Shown here: piece after piece, positions 1 through 5,344 of the stretch | Layout of the letters: the number at the start of each line of letters is the position of its first letter | How positions within the stretch are numbered: position 1 is the first letter of the stretch | Source of the DNA: Verrucomicrobiales bacterium | Lineage (GTDB): Bacteria > Verrucomicrobiota > Verrucomicrobiia > Verrucomicrobiales > V1-33 | Direction of reading: 5' to 3' | Assembly: GCA_023253575.1 (NCBI GenBank) | Contig: JALRGB010000125.1 | Coordinates: forward strand, 1 to 5,344 | DNA: 5,344 nucleotides | Program-made: the position numbers and the translations under genes | Notes under the pieces: generated by a model | The model's database searches: none | Seen by the model: only the letters and a program-made list of their open reading frames with translations | What the model was told of the DNA's origin: nothing

Positions 1-1
1 T

Positions 2-1156
2 CGGTTTCGATGGCTGGCTTCTGGGCGTGTTTTTTTGCAGGCGCAACTGGAGGCTATTCGGGGGGCGCGGCTGGAGGTTTTGTTGGAAATGTATGCTTTT
101 AAGGCGGGGGGAGTGGGGGACGAATTTTGCGCGGCCTGGGAGGCAGCGGCGGGGCGGGGGGTGCGGGTGCGGATCTTGCTTGATGCCTTTGGGTCGGTGG
201 CGTTGCCTGGCGAATATTTTGACAGTTTACGGGCGGCTGGCGGTGCCATTGAGTGGTTTAATCGGCCGAGTCTGGGCACGTGGTCGTTTCGGAATCATCG
301 TAAATTATTGGTGGTTGATCGGGAGCATGCCTTTGTGGGCGGCTGCAATATTGGTTCTGAGTACAATGGTGACGGGGTCGCCGAGGGATGGCGCGATGGA
401 GGGGTGGCGGTTGGCGGTCCGGTCGTTTTTTGTTTGCAGCGGGAGTTTGATTCCCAGTGGGCGTTGGCTGGGGAAAAACAATGGCGGCACCGCGGTCGCC
501 GGCGTCCCCGGGCGGGCGTGGTGGCCTGCGGGGCGGATGTCGAGGCCCTTTTTATTTTCCCTGGGTTCGGGCGCAATCCATTGCGTGAAGCGGTGGCGCG
601 CGATTTGAAGCGAGCTCGCCGGGTGGGGATTTGTTCGCCTTATTTTCTTCCGAGCCGGGGATTGCGTCGCCAGCTGGTGGCTCCGGAGCGCCGTGGGGTG
701 GAGGTACGGATTTTGTTGGCGGGGCCGACGGACGTGCCGTTGATGCAGCTGGCATCTCGCTCGATTTACCGGTTTTTTCTTGACCGTGGAGTCGAGATTT
801 ATGAATACCAGCCGCAGATCCTGCATGCCAAAGTGTTGTTGTTGGATGACGTGGTTTACATTGGCTCCTCGAATCTTGATCCACGCAGTTTGCGCATTAA
901 TTTCGAGGTCATGCTGCGGATCGAGGATGCGGGAGTGGCGGCCCAGGCGTGGAAACAATTTGAGGAGGATATTGGGCATTCCCGTTCTTGGACGCTTGAG
1001 CAGTTGCGCGGGCATCGCACGTGGTGGCAGCGATTGAAGCAGCAGGCGGCTTATTTTTTGCTGGCCCGGTTGGATCCGCGGTTGGCGGAGGGGCAGCTTC
1101 GTCGATGGTTGCAGCGACGCTCCGCGCGGTCGGCGGCGGTGCGGCCGGAGCGGTGA
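2..1156 (+). CDS. cls: Cardiolipin synthase-like phospholipase D family protein, 5' end outside the window
   Basis: The protein has two phospholipase D HKD motifs, the arrangement of bacterial cardiolipin synthases, which join two phosphatidylglycerols (or PG and PE) at the inner membrane. Numbering from a TTG at 35, motif 1 is H88-x-K90-x4-D95 followed by GG and N105. Motif 2 is H264-x-K266-x4-D271 followed by GSSN (277-280) and LDPRS. A WRD element at 119-121 lies where cardiolipin synthases have the WRD/WHD before 'GPAV'. No membrane segment is visible, and the C-terminus is basic and Trp/Arg-rich, which resembles the ClsB (YbhO) subgroup more than ClsA. The frame is open to the left edge, and codons before 35 (including a Gly-x-x-Phe stretch) fit the start of a PLD domain, so the true start is upstream and TTG 35 is probably not it. 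The stop is TGA at 1154-1156. Another PLD phosphatidyltransferase or phospholipase is possible but less likely. Confidence 0.9.
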   Translation, partial: RFRWLASGRVFLQAQLEAIRGARLEVLLEMYAFKAGGVGDEFCAAWEAAAGRGVRVRILLDAFGSVALPGEYFDSLRAAGGAIEWFNRPSLGTWSFRNHRKLLVVDREHAFVGGCNIGSEYNGDGVAEGWRDGGVAVGGPVVFCLQREFDSQWALAGEKQWRHRGRRRPRAGVVACGADVEALFIFPGFGRNPLREAVARDLKRARRVGICSPYFLPSRGLRRQLVAPERRGVEVRILLAGPTDVPLMQLASRSIYRFFLDRGVEIYEYQPQILHAKVLLLDDVVYIGSSNLDPRSLRINFEVMLRIEDAGVAAQAWKQFEEDIGHSRSWTLEQLRGHRTWWQRLKQQAAYFLLARLDPRLAEGQLRRWLQRRSARSAAVRPER

Positions 1157-1214
1157 AAACGAGGCCTCACCTTTCTGCTTCCCTTTTTGGTGACTGCGCG
1201 CTTTTCTGGACACC

Positions 1215-2000
1215 ATGATTCGACCTGACGCCCGCGCTCTTGACCAGCTTCGCCCCGTTACTTTTCTGCCGTTCATTGCCCCCCATGCGGCGGGGTCGGT
1301 TTTGGTGGGGTTTGGCAACACCCGGGTCATTGTGGCGGCGACCATTGAGGAAAGCATTCCACCGTGGATGAAGTATCAAAATGTTTCTGGGGGCTGGCTG
1401 TCGGCTGAGTACTCGATGCTGCCTTATTCCACGCTCGACCGGAAGCGGCGCGACATTTCCTCGGGCAAGCTTGATGGCCGCAGTTCGGAGATTCAGCGGT
1501 TGATTGGGAGGTCGTTGCGGGCGGTGGTGGATTTGGAGGCATTGGGGCCGCGCACGCTTTGGATTGACTGCGATGTCTTGCAGGCTGACGGCGGGACGCG
1601 GACGGCGGCGATTACTGGCGCCAGTGTGGCGGTGGCGTTGGCTTTGCAAAAGCTAGTGGCTGAGGGAAAAGTGAAGCGCAACCCGCTGCGCCAGCTGGTG
1701 GCGGCGGTCAGCGCTGGTCTGTATAAGGACACAGCCTTGTTGGATTTGTGTTATGTCGAGGACCGGGATGCGGCGGCGGATTTTAACGTGGTGATGACGG
1801 AAAAAGGTGAATTTGTCGAGATGCAGGGAAGCGGCGAAGAGGCCACCTTTACGAGTGCGCAGATGGCGGAGATGCTGGAGCTGGCGCGTCGTGGTATTGC
1901 AGAACTTATTGAATTGCAGCGGTCGGCTATTGCGGCGGCCGGCACTCCGGCGGCGCCTGAGGCTTTGGCTGGGCTGGTCCAGATGTTTGGAAAAAAGTAA
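1215..2000 (+). CDS. rph: Ribonuclease PH (tRNA 3'-end phosphorolytic exoribonuclease)
   Basis: RNase PH trims nucleotides after the CCA end of tRNA precursors, using phosphate and releasing nucleoside diphosphates; it works as a cytoplasmic hexamer. The 261-residue product matches the family throughout: RPDAR near the N-terminus, DQLRPV at 10-15, AEYSMLP at 64-70, SEIQRLIGRSLRAVVDL at 91-107, DCDVLQADGGTRTA at 118-131 and NPLRQLVAAVSAG at 156-168. R129 in GGTRT and R89 correspond to phosphate-site arginines (E. coli R126 and R86 by my alignment), and D183/D189 to the metal-binding aspartates. Two differences stand out: Y71 replaces the usual Arg of MLPR, and SGE (206-208) replaces the usual TAE. 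The C-terminus runs about 20 residues past the usual 238-240, ending in an Ala/Pro-rich tail. The ATG at 1215 has only a weak GGA (1208-1210) before it, but the N-terminus aligns well with the family, so the start is likely right. It lies 58 bases after the PLD gene. Confidence 0.97.
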   Translation: MIRPDARALDQLRPVTFLPFIAPHAAGSVLVGFGNTRVIVAATIEESIPPWMKYQNVSGGWLSAEYSMLPYSTLDRKRRDISSGKLDGRSSEIQRLIGRSLRAVVDLEALGPRTLWIDCDVLQADGGTRTAAITGASVAVALALQKLVAEGKVKRNPLRQLVAAVSAGLYKDTALLDLCYVEDRDAAADFNVVMTEKGEFVEMQGSGEEATFTSAQMAEMLELARRGIAELIELQRSAIAAAGTPAAPEALAGLVQMFGKK

Positions 2001-2064
2001 ATGGCGGGCTTGGCTGACTGGGGTGCTTCCGCATTGACCGTGATGCTGCCTCGGGGTAACGCCA

Positions 2065-2802
2065 ATGATGCAGCAATGGTTATTCGTTTCCTCCTCCGGG
2101 CAGCAGTTCACGGCCCATGAACCGGATGTGCTTGCGCTGGTGCAGTTGGGCCAGATTTCGGCGCAGACATTGATGTGGCGCGAGGGGATGAGTGAATGGA
2201 TGCCTGCGGCCTCGGTGTTTCCGGCTTTATTCATGTCATCGGCTGCGGCGGTGACGCAGCCGATGGTGGGCGGGCCATCGGCGGCACTGGCGCGCGAGGC
2301 GGCGGTGACGTCGTTGACGGCGGCGGGGCGGGCGACGGCGGCCGGGGCCTCGGTACCGGCTCCTGATCCGGCGGCGGTGCGGCGGTTGGCGTCCCCGCTG
2401 TTTCAGCGCAAGGGATCGGTGAAATTTCTCGCGGTCATGTTGATCGTCAGCGGGGTCTTGTTCCTGCCGATGGCGTTGGGGGGTCTGGCGTTAATACTGG
2501 CTGGGGTGGCGTTGATGCGGGTGGTCAGCAGCCTTGAGAAGGCCCATGCCGCGGGAGATGCTCGTTCATTAGAACAAGTCAATGTGGACATGGCAAAATA
2601 TTTTTACTTTCACGCTCTGTTTATGGCGTTGAACCTTTTGTTCTTGGCTGTGGTGTGGGCGGTGGTGCTTTTTGGTTATGGATCGCTTTTGGTGACTGGG
2701 ATGAAGAATCTTTCGCCGGAGCAGAGGAGCGACCCGGCCCAACCTGGGCGGATTGAGGATATTCGGTTTCCCGACTCTCCTCCGCCTGATTCTAATCGGT
2801 AA
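2065..2802 (+). CDS. GYF_2-domain (DUF4339-type) membrane protein of unknown function
   Basis: Residues 5-50 look like a GYF_2 domain: W5-L-F, G12-Q-Q, a hydrophobic helix 22-28, G29-Q30-I31, T35-L-M-W38 and G41-M42-x-x-W45. A low-complexity Ala/Gly/Val linker follows at about 58-110. A membrane part then follows: hydrophobic stretches at about 119-136 and 138-153, a polar loop containing SLEKAHAAGD (156-165), and a third segment at about 183-208. The 119-153 region resembles the pattern of small DUF5362-like membrane proteins, but that is from memory and weak. The Pro/Asp-rich tail is polar. The GYF_2 part probably faces the cytoplasm and may bind a protein or peptide, as GYF folds do; no enzymatic motif is visible. 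The ATG at 2065 is followed at once by a second ATG; GGGGT at 2053-2057 is a modest ribosome site. The gene sits 64 bases after rph and 129 before murJ. No specific function can be assigned. Confidence 0.88.
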   Translation: MMQQWLFVSSSGQQFTAHEPDVLALVQLGQISAQTLMWREGMSEWMPAASVFPALFMSSAAAVTQPMVGGPSAALAREAAVTSLTAAGRATAAGASVPAPDPAAVRRLASPLFQRKGSVKFLAVMLIVSGVLFLPMALGGLALILAGVALMRVVSSLEKAHAAGDARSLEQVNVDMAKYFYFHALFMALNLLFLAVVWAVVLFGYGSLLVTGMKNLSPEQRSDPAQPGRIEDIRFPDSPPPDSNR

Positions 2803-2931
2803 GCATTTCATTTTCCCGAGACTCCTTGGTGTGATGGCGAGGGCTCGACCCGTTGCCGATTCTAGGAGCGGGCGTGAAGTCACATTTTCTTTGCGCGCGA
2901 TGGCGGTTTCCGGGCCAGAGTTCGATTTCTT

Positions 2932-4608
2932 ATGGCCGACCTGCCACCACCAGATTCCTTGACGCCGCCGACCCGTGCCACGGAAGGCTCGGCGGTGAAC
3001 CGCGATGTGGCGACGGCTGCGAAGTCGACGAGTGTCGTTTCGTTGGCCGTATTGTGCAGTCGGTTGCTGGGGTTGGTGCGGGACCAGGTGTTGACGAGCA
3101 AATTTGGAGCGTTGTACAACGGGATTTTTGCGCAGGCCTTTGGTACGCCCAACATGTTGCGCGATCTTTTTGCGGAGGGGGCTTTGAGTACGGCCTTTGT
3201 GACGACGTTTTCGAAAAAGTTAAAGAATGAAGGGGAAGAAGCGGCGTGGCGGCTGGGGCGGAAGATGTTCACGTTGGCGGCGTGTTTCATGAGTGTGGTT
3301 TCGCTGGTCGGCATTGTGGTGGCGTTGCCTTTGACGCGATTACTGGTGCCGGGCTGGGCGCCATGGAAGCAGGAATTGGCGGCATCTCTGGCGCAGATCA
3401 TGTATCCATTTATTGCGATCGTCTCGCTGACGGCGCTGGCGATGGGGATTTTGAATGCGAAGAAGAAATTTTTCGTACCGGCGGTGGCCTCGGCTTTTTT
3501 TAATCTGGGTTGTATTGTGGGCGGGTTTTCACTGGCGTGGCTGCTTGATCCTGGTTTCCGGCGCGGCGAGATTTCGTGGACGTCGTTGGCGAGTTTTGCG
3601 GTGGGCACCTTGATTGGCGGGCTGTGTCAATTTATGATTCAGTGGCCGGCGTTGCGGCGGGTGGGGTTTCGGTATCGTCCTGATTTCGGTTGGAGGGATG
3701 ACGGTGTACGGGAGGTATTGCGGTTGATGTGGCCGTCGTTGATTGCGGCGGGCGGGGTGCAGATAAACGTTCAGATAAACAGTATTTTTGCGAGCTTTAC
3801 GTGGGGTGAGGCTTCGGCCAAGACGTGGCTGCAGTTGGCGCAGCGGTTGCAGCAGTTGCCACTGGGATTGTTTGGGGTGGCGGTGGCGACGGTCACATTG
3901 CCGGCGCTTTCGCGGGCGGCGGCGGGCGGGATTACGCCTGCTTTCCGCGAAGTTTTGGCCAAAGGGTTGAGGCTCGTTTTATTTTTGGTGGTTCCCTGTG
4001 CGGCTGGGTTGGCGCTTTTTGCCCAGGAGATTCTCAGCGTGATTTTCGAGCATGGTCGCTATGGGGCTGCGGATGTTTGGCAGAGTGCTCGAGTGTTGCA
4101 GGCTTATGCGTTTGGCTTGTTATTTTATGCGGCGCTGAAAGTCGTACAGCCGGCGTTTTTTGCTATCGACAAGCGGTTTTTCCCCATGGGGGTCAGTCTG
4201 GGGATGATTCTTTTCAACATTATTGTCAACTCATTTACGGTGTTTGTCTTGAAGTGGGATCATGCCGCGTTGGCGTGGGCGACGGCGGCGGGGTTGGCAT
4301 TGAATTTTGGGGTGAGTTATGTGGCGATGCGGCGGTTTGCGGGTGGTTTGGACACGCGTGTCACCTGGAACGGGTTGGTGCGGATTGGGGTGGCGGCGGC
4401 GACCATGCTGGTGGTGTGTGTTGCGCCCAAGTGGTGGTTTCTGGCCCATTGGCCGGGGCTGAGTTTCGGGGTGCGACTTTTGGCTCTGGTCGGCACGATC
4501 ATGGTGGCGGCGGCGACGTATTTTTTTGTGTGTGGGGTGCTGCGGGTCACGGAGGCTGGTGATTTCACGGCGTTGCTGAAACGCCGATTCGGGCGTACAC
4601 AAGGATAA
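2932..4608 (+). CDS. murJ: Lipid II flippase MurJ (MviN family)
   Basis: MurJ moves lipid II, the peptidoglycan precursor, across the inner membrane. The 558-residue product carries the family hallmarks: SRLLGLVRDQV at 43-53, PNMLRDLFAEGALSTAFV at 73-90, then many hydrophobic segments along the length, consistent with the 14-helix MOP fold, and QRLQQLPLGLFGVAVATVTLP at 304-324. Expected arginines are present: R44, R50, R77 and R305 (aligned with E. coli R18, R24, R52 and R270). Two acidic positions are not kept: the family Asp in 'ADAF' aligns with N63/G64, and the Asp before R305 is Gln. The first 30 residues are polar, longer than usual. The ATG at 2932 has almost no Shine-Dalgarno site, whereas an in-frame GTG at 2995 has GGAAGG seven bases upstream and would remove 21 of those residues. 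The stop TAA overlaps the next gene's ATG by one base. Family assignment is firm; the exact start is not. Confidence 0.96.
   Translation: MADLPPPDSLTPPTRATEGSAVNRDVATAAKSTSVVSLAVLCSRLLGLVRDQVLTSKFGALYNGIFAQAFGTPNMLRDLFAEGALSTAFVTTFSKKLKNEGEEAAWRLGRKMFTLAACFMSVVSLVGIVVALPLTRLLVPGWAPWKQELAASLAQIMYPFIAIVSLTALAMGILNAKKKFFVPAVASAFFNLGCIVGGFSLAWLLDPGFRRGEISWTSLASFAVGTLIGGLCQFMIQWPALRRVGFRYRPDFGWRDDGVREVLRLMWPSLIAAGGVQINVQINSIFASFTWGEASAKTWLQLAQRLQQLPLGLFGVAVATVTLPALSRAAAGGITPAFREVLAKGLRLVLFLVVPCAAGLALFAQEILSVIFEHGRYGAADVWQSARVLQAYAFGLLFYAALKVVQPAFFAIDKRFFPMGVSLGMILFNIIVNSFTVFVLKWDHAALAWATAAGLALNFGVSYVAMRRFAGGLDTRVTWNGLVRIGVAAATMLVVCVAPKWWFLAHWPGLSFGVRLLALVGTIMVAAATYFFVCGVLRVTEAGDFTALLKRRFGRTQG
2982..2987 (+). 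promoter_or_regulatory. Candidate ribosome binding site for an internal GTG start of murJ
   Basis: GGAAGG lies seven bases before the in-frame GTG at 2995-2997. This is a better ribosome site than anything seen before the ATG at 2932. A start at 2995 would give a 537-residue MurJ beginning at residue 22 of the long form, closer to the usual MurJ N-terminus. It could also be chance in this G-rich strand. Confidence 0.4.
3757..3780 (+). repeat. Tandem 12-base repeat inside murJ encoding VQIN-VQIN
   Basis: Two adjacent 12-base units, gtgcagataaac and gttcagataaac, differ at one base and encode VQIN twice (murJ residues 277-284). They keep the frame. The repeat falls in a hydrophobic segment where MurJ proteins often show a Q-x-N pattern, so it may be a recent in-frame duplication or ordinary convergence of codons. 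Confidence 0.6.
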
Positions 4609-4610
4609 TG
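4601..4610 (+). other. Stop/start overlap (TAATG) joining murJ to the next gene
   Basis: The murJ stop TAA (4606-4608) shares its last A with the ATG (4608-4610) of the following gene. AAGGA at 4601-4605 is a Shine-Dalgarno-like run but sits only two bases before the ATG, which is close. Together they point to termination-reinitiation coupling and co-transcription of the two genes. Confidence 0.75.
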
Positions 4611-5186
4611 AAACGCCGCTTCGTCATGCATGCTGTGATCGCTCTGACGCTCGTCTGGTCCGCCGTGGCCGCGACGTCGCGCCTCGTCGACGCCTCCATT
4701 CCGACGGCTGGCAAGCTGCTGGCGTATATCGGAAGCGAGCCGTTTGCCGCCGAACCGCGCGCTCGTGTGGTCGAACGAGTCGCCTCAGATTATGTGCGGC
4801 TTCCATTTCTCCAGAAGCGGGAGTTGCGGGCGGCTGGTGCGAGGGGGGAGTTTGAAAGCTTTCTTGCAGGACTGACGGACGAGGAGAAGTCTGACTTCAT
4901 CGAGCGCTCGTTGCCGCGTGGGTTTCGAGAACTGCTGGACGGATTCGGCCGGATGGACGAACGGGAGCGAGTCAAAAATTTGGAGCGCAGCCGCCGAGAA
5001 CTGCTGGAAAATATCGCTGATTCCCCGGCCAAACTCTTGATGGAAGCGGCGGGCCCGGCTTTGATCAAACAAATTTCTGAAAAAGGTCTAGGAACATTTT
5101 ACGATTCACTGCCGCCGGATGCCAAATTGCAGCTGCTTCCGATGATCGAACAAATGCAGAACAACGCGCGGCAATTAAAAGATTGA
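4608..5186 (+). CDS. Unrecognised secreted or membrane-anchored helical protein, coupled to murJ
   Basis: I do not recognise a named family. The 192-residue product starts with a basic MKRR and a hydrophobic stretch at about 7-23 (containing ALTLVWSAVAA), which fits a signal peptide or N-terminal anchor, so the rest is probably periplasmic. The remainder is charged, predicted helical and without cysteines. Features include a segment rich in Arg/Val at 50-66, LTDEEKSDFIERSLPRGFR at 89-107, FGRMDERERVKNLERSRREL at 113-132, and SLPPDAKLQLLPMIEQMQ at 167-184. The two blocks GFRELLDGFGRMDERERV and GTFYDSLPPDAKLQLL look like a loose repeat of a helix plus acidic turn. The pattern recalls helical proteins with 'L-x-x-E-E-R' spacing, but no catalytic motif is visible. 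The ATG at 4608 overlaps the murJ stop; an ATG at 4626 (M7) is an alternative that would leave a signal lacking its basic start. Base composition differs from neighbours in the first 200 bases. A role near the cell wall is inferred only from the murJ coupling. Confidence 0.85.
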   Translation: MKRRFVMHAVIALTLVWSAVAATSRLVDASIPTAGKLLAYIGSEPFAAEPRARVVERVASDYVRLPFLQKRELRAAGARGEFESFLAGLTDEEKSDFIERSLPRGFRELLDGFGRMDERERVKNLERSRRELLENIADSPAKLLMEAAGPALIKQISEKGLGTFYDSLPPDAKLQLLPMIEQMQNNARQLKD

Positions 5187-5272
5187 GTGGTACGGGGCGG
5201 GTCATGATATTTTGCTCTTTGCACATACCGGTTTAAAACGACTATCGAACTGTGTCTGATTCGATTGCGTCC

Positions 5273-5344
5273 ATGGGTCCGTCGTCTTCTGTTTTTTCCC
5301 GTGAGCTGGAGTGGCTTTACGGGACGCAGTTGTTCGGGATCAAG
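5273..5344 (+). CDS. folC: Folylpolyglutamate / dihydrofolate synthase, N-terminal fragment cut by the window edge
   Basis: Only 24 codons are present, with no stop before the right edge. Residues ELEWLYGTQLFGIK match the start of FolC-type Mur-ligase-family enzymes, where a 'WLY-x-LQ-x-FGIKLGLE' run precedes the ATP-binding domain. FolC adds glutamate to dihydropteroate and to folates in the cytoplasm. The ATG at 5273 is chosen; an in-frame GTG at 5252 would add seven residues (MSDSIAS), and the frame is blocked by TAA at 5234-5236. Neither start has a clear ribosome site. The gap to the preceding gene is 65 to 86 bases. The assignment rests on a very short but distinctive motif and could not be checked against the P-loop, which lies outside the window. 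Confidence 0.72.
   Translation, partial: MGPSSSVFSRELEWLYGTQLFGIK

Noticed and set aside
1157..1214. Gap between the PLD gene and rph as a terminator or attachment site
   Set aside because: Pyrimidine-rich but with no stem-loop and no flanking repeat.
305..1357. Long open frame (350 codons) on the minus strand under the PLD gene and into rph
   Set aside because: Its product is rich in Arg, Pro, Gln and His with no recognisable domain, as expected for the antisense of a G-rich gene. The + strand carries intact HKD motifs over the same bases.
2034..2062. TTGACC followed 17 bases later by TAACGC as a promoter for the GYF_2 gene
   Set aside because: The -35 is good, but the -10 matches only two of six positions and lies against the start codon.
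2281..2360. GCG-rich stretch in the GYF_2 gene as a possible DNA repeat element
   Set aside because: It is an Ala/Gly-rich linker built from gcg codons, with no regular unit length.
2803..2931. Longest intergenic gap, searched for a terminator, riboswitch or small gene
   Set aside because: Only 4-base inverted matches (such as CCCG/CGGG and GCTC/GAGC) without a T-run; no convincing structure or open frame.
2880..3608. Minus-strand open frame of 242 codons opposite the murJ 5' half
   Set aside because: Low-quality composition and no motif; the + strand MurJ motifs cover it. It arises from strong codon bias.
3825..4562. Second + strand frame of 245 codons inside murJ
   Set aside because: Gly/Cys/Trp-rich out-of-frame reading of a G-rich gene; the MurJ frame is unbroken and conserved.
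5212..5239. TTGCTC and TAAAAC with 16-base spacing as a folC promoter
   Set aside because: Both boxes are partial matches in a locally AT-rich gap; the evidence is too weak to list it as a feature.

Overview
The window is a compact, single-direction stretch of a GC-rich bacterial chromosome. It holds six protein genes, all on the + strand, with short gaps of 58 to 129 bases and one 1-base overlap. I see no RNA gene, mobile element, CRISPR array or convincing factor-independent terminator. The gene set fits a Gram-negative-type bacterium with a peptidoglycan wall. The GYF_2 membrane protein, the sequence style of MurJ and RNase PH, the G-rich coding strand and the weak Shine-Dalgarno sites together suggest Verrucomicrobiota or a PVC relative. 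That placement is an inference from sequence style, not a database result.

Layout: (1) bases 2-1156, a cardiolipin-synthase-like phospholipase D protein cut by the left edge, with both HKD motifs intact. (2) 1215-2000, RNase PH (rph), complete. (3) 2065-2802, a GYF_2-domain membrane protein of unknown function. (4) 2932-4608, the lipid II flippase MurJ, complete. (5) 4608-5186, an unrecognised secreted or membrane-anchored helical protein whose ATG overlaps the murJ stop (TAATG). (6) 5273 to the right edge, the first codons of folC (folylpolyglutamate/dihydrofolate synthase).

The genes are mostly housekeeping. The PLD protein and MurJ both act at the inner membrane (phospholipid synthesis and peptidoglycan precursor export). 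RNase PH matures tRNA 3' ends, and FolC belongs to folate metabolism. They do not form one pathway. The tightest functional hint is the translational coupling of murJ with the unknown 192-residue protein.

I found no clearly new multi-gene system. The points most worth a second look are the unknown protein coupled to murJ, with a base-composition break at its start; a MurJ that lacks two acidic residues expected in the family; an RNase PH with Tyr in place of a usually conserved Arg; and the GYF_2 membrane protein.
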